From positions 1 to 64,000 of the forward strand of contig CANJNJ010000006.1 in the NCBI GenBank assembly GCA_947474995.1: a DNA stretch of 64,000 nucleotides. Reading direction: 5' to 3'. Numbering within the stretch: position 1 is the stretch's first letter; each line of letters begins with the position of its first letter. Both the position numbers and the translations under genes were made by a program. This DNA is from Opitutaceae bacterium. GTDB taxonomy: Bacteria > Verrucomicrobiota > Verrucomicrobiia > Opitutales > Opitutaceae. Of this stretch, positions 1 to 8,128 are shown in pieces. Under the pieces are notes generated by a model that worked only from the letters and a program-made list of their open reading frames with translations, was not told where the DNA came from and made no database searches.

Positions 1-78
1 GCTCCGCACGCGGCTAGTTCGGTCAACCGTAACGGAGGCCGCGCGCGGAGCGCCCGGCCCACCTTCTAACCAACGTCC

Positions 79-115
79 AAAAAAATGCCGCCGGTGACTT
101 TCGTCCCCGGCGGCA
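79..115 (-). terminator. Rho-independent terminator downstream of the 146-505 CDS
   Basis: On the - strand a GCCGCCGGGGAC...GTCACCGGCGGC stem (one mismatch) is followed by TTTTTTT. Confidence 0.75.
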
Positions 116-145
116 CGTATTCCAATTCTGACTAAAAGCGGCTGC

Positions 146-505
146 TTAGTCCTTCTTCTTCTTGCCTGCGGCCGGGGCCGGCATGGCGTCGAACTTCTCC
201 TTCTGCGCGTCGGTCAGCAGCGCACGGATTTCCTTGTTGGCGGCCTGGCGAATTTCTCCGCCCTTGGCTCCGCGCTCTTCCTGCGGCAGCGCCATGACGT
301 CGCCTTGCGCCTTGGTGAGGATGGCCGTGGTCTTGGTCTTCTGGTCGGCGGTAAGGGTAACGGCCGCGTCAATCTGGGCGACGCGGGCTTCGGGCGACTG
401 GCCGCCCTTGCCTTTTTTCTGGCCGCCATCTTCGGCGCGCAACGAAGGGGCGGAGGCCATTACGCAAAGCGCGAGTACGGGAAGCAGTAACTTTAGCAAC
501 TTCAT
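146..505 (-). CDS. Small secreted protein, Spy/CpxP-like (LTADQKTKTTAIL...LLTDAQKEKFDAM)
   Basis: Signal peptide plus LTxxQ-like repeats; downstream terminator on the same strand. Confidence 0.6.
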   Translation of the reverse strand: MKLLKLLLPVLALCVMASAPSLRAEDGGQKKGKGGQSPEARVAQIDAAVTLTADQKTKTTAILTKAQGDVMALPQEERGAKGGEIRQAANKEIRALLTDAQKEKFDAMPAPAAGKKKKD

Positions 506-654
506 GGAATTATGATACTTAGGTTATTATGAGCGGGTTGTGGAATTGTCGCGGTGAAACCGGGACTTAGGGCAAGACGGTTCACCGGACAACTAGTTAC
601 GATATTGGCGCGCAGGCTTGCTGCCCGCAACCCGATTCCGCACCGTCGCCGCTC

Positions 655-1386
655 ATGATCGAGGTCACCGCCCTCACCAAACGCTACGGCCAATTCACGG
701 CCGTAAAAGACGTTTCGTTTGCGGTGCAGCCCGGCGAGGTGCTCGGTCTGGTCGGGCCCAACGGTGCGGGCAAGACCAGCACGTTGCGCTGTCTGGCGGG
801 CATCATCCCCGCCAGCGCCGGAACGGTCCGGATCGCCGGTCACGATGTGGCGACCGACGCGGTGGCGGCCAAGCGCGCCCTCGCCTTCTTCCCCGACGAG
901 CCCAGGCTCTTTGACTACCTCACCGTTCGCCAGCACTTGAATTTTGTCGCCCGCATCTATGGCGTCGCCGGCCACGAAGGCATCGCGCAGCCGCTGCTCG
1001 AGGAATTCGAAATCGCGGACAAAGCCGACCAGCTCCCCGGCGAACTTTCGCGCGGCATGAAGCAGAAACTCGCGATCATCTGCGGACTCCTGCACGAGCC
1101 CCGGGTCATGTTCTTCGATGAACCCCTCACCGGGCTCGATCCGCTCGGGATTCGCCGGATGAAAGATTCCATCGCCCGGCGGGCGCGTGAGGGCGCCACA
1201 ATTGTCCTGAGTTCCCACCTGCTGCACCTGCTGGAGGAAGTCTGCTCCCATGTCTTGATTCTGAAGCGAGGCGAAAAAATTGCCGATGGCCGGATTGCCG
1301 ACGTCGCCGCACGATTCAGCAACGGCGACCCCAACGTGAACCTCGAGGAAGTCTTCATCCGTGCGACCGGCGGTTCCGAGACGTGA
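655..1386 (+). CDS. ABC transporter ATP-binding protein
   Basis: Walker A GPNGAGKTS, signature LSRGMKQKL, Walker B VMFFDEPLTGLDP, H-loop LSSHLL. Confidence 0.95.
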   Translation: MIEVTALTKRYGQFTAVKDVSFAVQPGEVLGLVGPNGAGKTSTLRCLAGIIPASAGTVRIAGHDVATDAVAAKRALAFFPDEPRLFDYLTVRQHLNFVARIYGVAGHEGIAQPLLEEFEIADKADQLPGELSRGMKQKLAIICGLLHEPRVMFFDEPLTGLDPLGIRRMKDSIARRAREGATIVLSSHLLHLLEEVCSHVLILKRGEKIADGRIADVAARFSNGDPNVNLEEVFIRATGGSET

Positions 1387-1404
1387 CGCCGCGGGCGGCG
1401 TCAC

Positions 1405-1500
1405 GGGTTTTAGGGGTAAAGTTTAAGGTGCCGACGTCCTGACGGCACCCCCTCTTTCTCCGAATTCGCCCTTACCCTTTACCCCTTACACCTCCCTCTC
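1405..1500. repeat. Intergenic imperfect inverted repeat (GGGGTAAAGTTTAAGGTG ... CCTTACCCTTTACCCCTTACACC)
   Basis: Complementary arms; a similar element lies at 43785-43890. Confidence 0.5.
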
Positions 1501-1535
1501 ATCGCCCGTTTACTGCTCCCGACACGCCCGTTGTC

Positions 1536-3341
1536 ATGCTCAACGCCCTCCTCTATCTTCGGCTGACTTCCTTTCGGAACTGGCTGCTCTCGCGGGCGAG
1601 GCGGTTGCGGCAGCCGAAATACCTCGTCGGGGCGATTGTCGGCGGAGCGTATTTCTATTTTTTCTTCTTTCGCGGCCTGAGCCGCGCCACCGGTGGCGGG
1701 GCCCGTCGCGCCGCGGCGGACCAGGCGATGGCGACCGTGAATGTCACCTTACCCACCGATTGGCTGCCGGCGGCCGCCGCGGTTGGGGCAGTGCTCCTTC
1801 TGGTCTTGATGACCGCCATGTGGGTCATTCCCACGCAGCGCGCGGCCTTGGGTTTCAGCGAAGCCGAGGTCGCCTTCCTTTTTCCCGCGCCCATTACCCG
1901 GCGTTCATTGGTGCACTTCCGGTTATTGAGTTCCCAGTTTCGCAGCTTGGTCGGCGCCACGATTATGATGCTGTTTTCCAACCGATGGAGTTTTCTTGGC
2001 GGCAACCCGCTGACGCACGCGATCGGTTGGTGGTTTATTTTTTCCGCGCTTAACCTCCATCTGAGCGGCGCGGGGTTCACGCTCACCCGGCTCGCGGATA
2101 GCGGATTGGGCGGCTGGCGGCGCCGCGCTTTCGTGTTGGCGGCGGTGGCCACGGTCGTGGCCGTCACGCTGGCGCGCCTGCCCACCGGCGAACGGCTTCC
2201 GCTCTCGGCCGATGATTTCAACCTGCAACCGCTGGCGGACTGGGTCGTCGCCCTGACCTCCACCGCCCCGCTCGGCTGGCTGTTGTGGCCGCTCAAATGG
2301 GTGCTGGGACCATTCTTCGCCCCGGATTCGTTCCGCTTCCTTTTGGCCCTGGCGCCCGCGCTGGGGGTCATCACGGTGCACTATTTCTGGGTCGTGCGGA
2401 CGGCCGTGGCCTTTGAGGACGCTTCCGTCGACTACGCCGAAAGACGAGGTGCGCGGATCGCCGCGTGGCGTTCGGGCGGGCGGCGCCTCGGCCAGACTCC
2501 CACCAAAGGCCGCGTCGCACCATTTCGCCTTGCTGGACTTGGCCGCCCCGAGCTGGCCTTTCTTTGGAAAAACCTGCTTTCGACCTGGCCATATTTCACG
2601 CCCCGGTTCTTTGGCGGCTGCGCCGGCCTGATTGCCGTCGTCGGCTTCTGGCTCAACACGCAGCCGGCGTGGCGGGGATTTCTACCGGGCATCGCCGCTG
2701 TCACCCTGATGTTTGCCGGTTACGTGCTGATTGTGGGGCCCCAGTTTGCGCGCCAGGATATCCGGAGCGACCTTTCGCGGGCCGACGTCCTGAAGACTTA
2801 TCCACTCGCAGGCTGGCAGGTCGTGCTCGGCGAGTCCCTCACACCCGTGGCCATCCTTACCGGCATTCTCTGGCTCGCTCTGCTGATGTTCGCCTTCACG
2901 TTTCATCCTGCGACCGCCAGGTTCGACTGGCTCACGCCGGGCATTCGCCTCGCGTTCGCCCTCGCGGTGGCGGCGATCATTCCAGCCCTGGTTAGCCTGC
3001 AACTACTGGTGCCGAGTGCGGCCGCGCTGCTGTTTCCCGGCTGGTTTCAAACGAGCCGCACCCGCGGTGGCGGCCCGGAAGTCGTAGGCCAGCGGATGAT
3101 CTTCTTCTTCGCCCAAACGCTGACCATGATTCTCGCCGTCCTTCCCGCCGCTTTCATCGGCGCGTTGCCCTTCGCGGTCACGGTCCTGCTGAAGCAGACG
3201 GGCCCCGTCGGCCTGCTCGCCTCCGGATTGGCGAGCACACTCTTCGTGCTGGGCGTGTTGCTGGCCGAAGTGGCCTGCGGCCTGTGGTTGTTGGGCGGCC
3301 GGTTTGAGAAGCTCGATCTGTCGGCGGAATTGCAGCCCTAG
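1536..3341 (+). CDS. Multi-pass ABC exporter permease
   Basis: Many hydrophobic segments; directly downstream of the ABC ATPase. Confidence 0.75.
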   Translation: MLNALLYLRLTSFRNWLLSRARRLRQPKYLVGAIVGGAYFYFFFFRGLSRATGGGARRAAADQAMATVNVTLPTDWLPAAAAVGAVLLLVLMTAMWVIPTQRAALGFSEAEVAFLFPAPITRRSLVHFRLLSSQFRSLVGATIMMLFSNRWSFLGGNPLTHAIGWWFIFSALNLHLSGAGFTLTRLADSGLGGWRRRAFVLAAVATVVAVTLARLPTGERLPLSADDFNLQPLADWVVALTSTAPLGWLLWPLKWVLGPFFAPDSFRFLLALAPALGVITVHYFWVVRTAVAFEDASVDYAERRGARIAAWRSGGRRLGQTPTKGRVAPFRLAGLGRPELAFLWKNLLSTWPYFTPRFFGGCAGLIAVVGFWLNTQPAWRGFLPGIAAVTLMFAGYVLIVGPQFARQDIRSDLSRADVLKTYPLAGWQVVLGESLTPVAILTGILWLALLMFAFTFHPATARFDWLTPGIRLAFALAVAAIIPALVSLQLLVPSAAALLFPGWFQTSRTRGGGPEVVGQRMIFFFAQTLTMILAVLPAAFIGALPFAVTVLLKQTGPVGLLASGLASTLFVLGVLLAEVACGLWLLGGRFEKLDLSAELQP

Positions 3342-3735
3342 CCGGACTCGTGCCGTTCGAAAGTTGATCGCGATGAACGGCGGGGTGAAATCGCCCTTTT
3401 GGAGCTGGGTTCAAGGCGATCGGCTCCGTGACTCCCCTTTCACGGCCTACACCGCAGTTAACTTTTTGCCGGCTCTGGCTTTCGACTTTCAACCTTCAAC
3501 GCTCACCTGAATTTTTCCGGCTGAGGGGACCCACCCTGATTTCGGGGTGTCCTCACGATTGCATGCGACGGTGAAGGAAAGACCCTCCGGAGATGAGAGC
3601 CTTGATTCGTAGCTGCAGCTCGAAAGTGCCGGGCACGCCGGAAGCGCGAGAACGGACAGAGGCGGGCGGGCGGCACGCGGGGAGGCGACGCGGATTCACC
3701 CGGCCGTTTCAGGCCAGGCGCCCGGACTTGACGAC

Positions 3736-3752
3736 TGCTATCAGTGATAGCA
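3736..3752. promoter_or_regulatory. Putative FitAB/VapBC autoregulatory operator
   Basis: Perfect dyad TGCTATCA-G-TGATAGCA ending 10 nt before the antitoxin ATG; TTGACG (-35-like) at 3728-3733. Confidence 0.6.
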
Positions 3753-3762
3753 CTGTGACCGG

Positions 3763-3999
3763 ATGCCTCAACTGCTTGTGCGAGACATCGAATCAGCCAT
3801 CGTGAAAAGGCTGCGCAGCCGGGCCGCCGCCGAAGGGGTGTCGGTGGAAGAGGCGCACCGGCGTGTGCTCCGCGCGGCCTTGCTCGGCCATCAGGCCGGC
3901 CCGCCGCGCGATTTCATCGCCTACCTGCGCGCCATTCCCCAGGGCGAAATCGTCGCATTTCCGCGGGCGACCGATCGTCCACGCGACGCCGGACTCTGA
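3763..3999 (+). CDS. FitA-like ribbon-helix-helix antitoxin
   Basis: MPQLLVRDIESAIVKRLRSRAAAEGVSVEEAHRRVLRAAL; TGATG overlap with the downstream PIN toxin. Confidence 0.85.
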   Translation: MPQLLVRDIESAIVKRLRSRAAAEGVSVEEAHRRVLRAALLGHQAGPPRDFIAYLRAIPQGEIVAFPRATDRPRDAGL

Positions 4000-4406
4000 T
4001 GGCCTACCTGCTGGACACCTGCATTCTCTCGGAACTGCGCAAGCGAGGCTGTAACCCGGGGGTGGCTATTTGGGTCTCCGGGCTTCTGCCCGCCGAAGCG
4101 TTTCTCAGCGTGCTGACTTTGGGCGAGATCCGGCGCGGCGTTGAGCTCCGCCGGGCCAAAGATGCGATGGCGGCTCGCGCGCTTGAACGCTGGCTGGCCG
4201 GGCTGGAAACTCATTACGCCGAAAGGATTTTACCAATCACTTCGGCGATCGCAGACCGCTGGGGTCGGCTCTCCGTGAATCAGCCATTGCCGGTATCGGA
4301 CGGACTGATCGCCGCCACCGGGCTTGAACACCATCTGACGGTGGTGACTCGGAATGAAGCGGATTTTCGACGCTCCGGCGTCAACACCCTTAATCCGTTT
4401 TTGTGA
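3999..4406 (+). CDS. PIN-domain toxin, VapC/FitB family
   Basis: LLDTCILSELRK start, E in LGEIRRGVE, and late Asp in LPVSDGLIAATG. Confidence 0.9.
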   Translation: MAYLLDTCILSELRKRGCNPGVAIWVSGLLPAEAFLSVLTLGEIRRGVELRRAKDAMAARALERWLAGLETHYAERILPITSAIADRWGRLSVNQPLPVSDGLIAATGLEHHLTVVTRNEADFRRSGVNTLNPFL

Positions 4407-4617
4407 GCGTTCCGCGCGGCCCTGGACCTCCCGAATTTACCCACGAAGCCAGTCCGGGATCGAGCCGAGGAAAAGCCCGGGCTCGGAATGGCCTCCATTC
4501 GCCCCCGGGGCAAAGCGTCTTTACCCGGGGCTGGGACTACCGCTGGGGTCATCGCAAGAAATCAGGCGCGAATTTTCGGCGCGACCTCGGCGCTTTTTCC
4601 CTTCAAGCATTTTTGCC

Positions 4618-5532
4618 ATGACGTTTGCCGAAATCGCCGCCGCCCTGCCCAAGAACGCCATCACCGCGATCGACAACGTGCCCTTCCCGCGCATCGCGTC
4701 GGGCAAGGTGCGCGAAATCTTCGATCTCGGCGATGCCCTGCTCCTCACGGCGACCGACCGCCTCTCCGCCTTCGACGTCATCCTGCCCGACGGCATTCCC
4801 GGCAAGGGCGCGATTCTCACGCAGATGAGCAACTGGTGGTTCGCGCAGACCGCCGGCGTGATTCAAAATCACCTGTTTCCCGATCAGCCAGGGGAATTCC
4901 AACGCCGCGGCATCACCAGCCAGGATCTGCAACTCCGCAGCATGGTCGTGCGCAAACTCAAGACCGTGCCGATCGAGTGCGTCGTTCGCGGCTACCTCGT
5001 CGGCAGTGGCTGGAGTTCCTACCAAAAGACCGGCGAGGTCTGCGGCATCAAGCTTCCCGCCGGCCTGCGCCAGGCTGACCGGCTGCCGGAACCGATCTTC
5101 ACCCCGACGACCAAGGCGCCCAAGGGGCAACATGACGAACCCATCAACGACGCCCAGGGCATCGCCACCGTCGGCGCCGAACTCTACGGCAAAGTGAAGA
5201 CCGCCAGCCTGGCGCTCTATCGCTTCGGCCACGACCGGGCGAAGCAGGCCGGGATGATTCTCGCCGACACCAAGTTCGAGTTCGGCACGGACGCGAAGGG
5301 CAATCTCTTCCTCATCGACGAAGTGCTCACGCCCGACTCGTCGCGCTACTGGCCGGCGGAAAGCTACGCGCCCAACCAGTCGCCGCCGAGCTATGACAAG
5401 CAGTTCGTCCGCGATCACCTGCTCGCGATCAAATGGGACCAGCAGCCGCCGGCGCCGCGGCTGCCGGCGGAAGCCATCACGCGGACGCAGGAAAAATACC
5501 TGACCGCATTGAAGAATCTGATCGGGCCGTAA
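4618..5532 (+). CDS. purC: Phosphoribosylaminoimidazole-succinocarboxamide synthase
   Basis: GKVREIFDLGDALLLTATDRLSAFDVILPDGIPGKG, VPIECVVRGYLVGSGW, LIDEVLTPDSSRYW. Start moved from 4354 to ATG 4618 (MTFAEIAAALP). Confidence 0.95.
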   Translation: MTFAEIAAALPKNAITAIDNVPFPRIASGKVREIFDLGDALLLTATDRLSAFDVILPDGIPGKGAILTQMSNWWFAQTAGVIQNHLFPDQPGEFQRRGITSQDLQLRSMVVRKLKTVPIECVVRGYLVGSGWSSYQKTGEVCGIKLPAGLRQADRLPEPIFTPTTKAPKGQHDEPINDAQGIATVGAELYGKVKTASLALYRFGHDRAKQAGMILADTKFEFGTDAKGNLFLIDEVLTPDSSRYWPAESYAPNQSPPSYDKQFVRDHLLAIKWDQQPPAPRLPAEAITRTQEKYLTALKNLIGP

Positions 5533-5559
5533 CGGAACACGCGATCGTCTTGTTGGTTG

Positions 5560-5653
5560 GTCATTCTGCGCGCAGCGATGAATCCACTTGGATCGGTGCG
5601 GCCCAATGAATCAACGAAAACGCCGCTGGATTCTTCGCTTGGCTCAGGATGAC
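5560..5653. repeat. MITE-like inverted repeat, family C (GTCATTCTG...GAATCCA...TGGATTCTTCGC...CAGGATGAC)
   Basis: Self-complementary ends; other copies at 18302, 22911 and 35676. Confidence 0.8.
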
Positions 5654-5700
5654 AACGGCGGTGCGCCCGTTAGCTATCGTCCGTTTTCCGCGTCGCCGCC

Positions 5701-6228
5701 ATGCCCACCCCACCCGAAATCCTGACGTTCCTCTTCAAGGACGCGGGCGGAATTCCGAACCACCCGACTCTCCCGGTTCTCGTCTACAAGCGCGCGGGTC
5801 CGGTGGCGTTGAACGATCCGTCCGCCCTGGCAGATTGGTTCGAGGCCGAGTGGCCAAAGCACGGATGGGAGGCCGCGTGGCGCTGGGGCGGGTATGATTT
5901 TCCGCACTATCACAGCACCGCCCACGAAGTGCTCGGCGTTTATCGCGGGCACGCCACGATTCGCCTCGGGGCCGAAGCGGGCGTGACGGTGGTGGCTGAG
6001 GCGGGCGATGTGTTGGTCCTGCCCGCGGGCACCGGTCACCAGAATCTCGGCGCGAGCGGTGATTTCCACGTCGTCGGCGGCTACCCGAAGGGGCAGTCGG
6101 CGGATCTGTTGCGCGGGAAAAAAGGCGAACGACCGGCGGCGGATCAGCGAATCGCCCAGGTGGCGTTGCCGACGGGCGATCCCTTGCATGGAGCCAACGG
6201 CCCGCTCGTGAAGCAGTGGAAAGTCTGA
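5701..6228 (+). CDS. Cupin-domain protein
   Basis: Cupin motifs FPHYHSTAHEVLGVYRGHATIRLG...VLVLPAGTGHQNL. Confidence 0.75.
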   Translation: MPTPPEILTFLFKDAGGIPNHPTLPVLVYKRAGPVALNDPSALADWFEAEWPKHGWEAAWRWGGYDFPHYHSTAHEVLGVYRGHATIRLGAEAGVTVVAEAGDVLVLPAGTGHQNLGASGDFHVVGGYPKGQSADLLRGKKGERPAADQRIAQVALPTGDPLHGANGPLVKQWKV

Positions 6229-6253
6229 ACCAGAACGACCGCCGATGGCCCTT

Positions 6254-6323
6254 GGTTCGTAGTTCCGCCTTTAGGCGGAAGGATCGAGAGACTCGGATTC
6301 CGCCTAAAGGCGGAACGACCAAC
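6254..6323. repeat. Paired palindromic repeat, family A (TTCCGCCTTTAGGCGGAA ... TTCCGCCTAAAGGCGGAA)
   Basis: Two facing palindromes; copies at 19104 and 30747. Confidence 0.8.
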
Positions 6324-6339
6324 AACTCGATCGCGGCGT

Positions 6340-6753
6340 TTAAATCGAATACTTCACCTTCACGTCTTCGGGCAGCGTCGTGGCCCGGCCGCTCGCCAAG
6401 GTCACCAGCGTGTAGTCGCAATGGCCATCGCACACCCGTTTCGCGGTCGGCAGCTTGTCGATTTCGAAAGCGACCCGGCAACCGTCGTCCGTGAATCGCT
6501 CAATCCAGGTGCGGACCATCATGCGGTCCCCGAGTCCGAGCGGCCGGCGAAAATGAATCGAGGCCGCGGCCATGAACCAACCCAGTCCGCGTTTGGCAAA
6601 TTCCTGCATCGGCATCCCGTAAAAGCGCTCCATCTGCTCGAACCGGGCGGCGAGCACGTAGTCGAGGTAGCGGGTGCTGTGGACGTGCTGGTAGAAATCG
6701 ATGTCATCCGGCCGGACGGAGAGTTCGGTTTCGAACTTGGAGTAGATGTTCAT
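6340..6753 (-). CDS. Acyl-CoA thioesterase, 4HBT/YbgC-like
   Basis: VRPDDIDFYQHVHSTRYLDYVLAARFEQMERFYG hot-dog thioesterase pattern. Confidence 0.8.
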   Translation of the reverse strand: MNIYSKFETELSVRPDDIDFYQHVHSTRYLDYVLAARFEQMERFYGMPMQEFAKRGLGWFMAAASIHFRRPLGLGDRMMVRTWIERFTDDGCRVAFEIDKLPTAKRVCDGHCDYTLVTLASGRATTLPEDVKVKYSI

Positions 6754-6776
6754 CCTATGTTTTGGCGTCTCGCACT

Positions 6777-6802
6777 ACGCCGGTCGGAGACCGGCGCTAC
6801 TC
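6777..6802. repeat. Palindromic repeat family B (ACGCCGGTCGGAGACCGGCGCTACTC)
   Basis: 26 nt identical to 8708-8733; relatives at 17485, 21300, 37701 and 42251. Confidence 0.85.
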
Positions 6803-6856
6803 GAAAACCCCGGCGACGTTCAGCACGACAACTTCGGGGCTGAGGGAGAGCAACGT

Positions 6857-7318
6857 CTATTCGAAAAACCGATCGACCAGCCGCCGATCACGCTTGGTCG
6901 GACGACCACTGCCCTTTTCCCGCTCGAGGAATTGCTGGACACTGCGCTCTTTGGCCTTCGCCAGCTCTTCGGGCGGCGTCAAGTCCTCGCAATAGGTGAC
7001 CACCAACTTGGGGCCGACCCGCGAGCGCGGCACTGCCACCACGCGGAGCGTGCGCAGGAGCAGGCCCTGCCGCACCACGACCTTTTCACCGGCGTGAACA
7101 TCGCGGCCGGGTCTGGCGGGGAGTTCGTTAACCGTCACACTGCCGGCGCGACACGCGTCGGTGGCGAGGCTCCGGCTTCGAAAGATGCGCACGGCCCACA
7201 ACCATTTGTCGAGGCGGGTGGCGGAATTGGCGGTGGGTTCGGGCAAGGGAAACCTGCGACCAAGATCGGCCGCAGGCAGTTGAGAGTTCGATCTCGGAGT
7301 CTGGCTTTCAACCCTCAA
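6857..7318 (-). CDS. S4-domain RNA-binding protein, Hsp15-like
   Basis: RLDKWLWAVRIFRSRSLATDACRAGSVTVNELPARPGRDVHAGEKVVV S4 motif with basic C-terminus. Confidence 0.85.
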   Translation of the reverse strand: MRVESQTPRSNSQLPAADLGRRFPLPEPTANSATRLDKWLWAVRIFRSRSLATDACRAGSVTVNELPARPGRDVHAGEKVVVRQGLLLRTLRVVAVPRSRVGPKLVVTYCEDLTPPEELAKAKERSVQQFLEREKGSGRPTKRDRRLVDRFFE

Positions 7319-7337
7319 CTCCCCCGCCGCTCAACGC

Positions 7338-7861
7338 TCATTTGTGGCTCTCGCGCGGGAACTCTTCGCGAAACCAGGTGTTGAGCAGCGCCTTTTCGTA
7401 GCGGAGCGTGTCGCTCCGGTCGAGGAAGGCGGAGTTCAGCATGAAGGCGGTGTCCGTCAGTTCGCGGTGACCTTGCTTGACGACAGTGCCCGTGGCATCC
7501 GTCACGCGGAACGAGAGGACGAACCGGGGCGGGTAGATATCCTTGATGATCCGAACGTCGTCCATCCGGGCACTGCGCGCGGGCGGAAAATCCCCGGCCA
7601 GATCGACATCCGTGAAGGTCACGGCCAGCTTATGAGCGGCCGGAAGAGACCCGGCCGCCTGGCTGACCGCATAATCACGGAGCCGATCGAGGCAGCCGTT
7701 GCGATCGCCGTCGGAGTTGGCGCTGCTGCGGATATCCGTGAATTTTTCCGGTTCGAAAAAACCACTTCCGCCGATGCTTTCGGGAGAGTCGGAGCCGCCC
7801 GCAAGACGAGTCCGGCCGCCACAAGCCCAAGGGTGGTGAAGAGAAGCCGATAGGTTTTCAT
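7338..7861 (-). pseudogene. DUF3016-like secreted protein interrupted by a single-base frameshift at an A6/T6 run
   Basis: MKTYRLLFTTLGLVAAGLVLRAAPTLPKASAEVVF in one frame continues as FEPEKFTDIRSS...VTFTDVDLAGDFPPAR in another; junction at 7756-7761. Confidence 0.75.
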
Positions 7862-8003
7862 GGTAATGGATTTTCTTTGTTTCGACCATAGACGGAACCC
7901 GGGGGGGCATGTTCCCTTCACAAACATTAAAGTTTTGAAAGAATCGGGCACGGCCGGTCGGGCTCTCCTCTCCAATCCAAAAGTCACCGACGCGAGGGGC
8001 CAT

Positions 8004-8110
8004 ACCCGGCAGGGACGTCTCTCCGAGACGTCCGTCAGAGCGTTCCGAAGCCACCCAACGATTCATCGTCTGCCCGCGCGGACGTCTCGGAGAGACGTCC
8101 CTACCGGGCA
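8004..8110. repeat. Inverted repeat family D (AGGGACGTCTCTCCGAGACGTCCG ... CGGACGTCTCGGAGAGACGTCCCT)
   Basis: Long complementary arms, each internally palindromic; related copy at 59221. Confidence 0.8.
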
Positions 8111-8128
8111 CGAATTTGTCTTACTCTG

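Noticed and set aside
502-1404. 300-aa - strand ORF opposite the ABC ATPase
   Set aside because: The ATPase on + has complete Walker/signature motifs.
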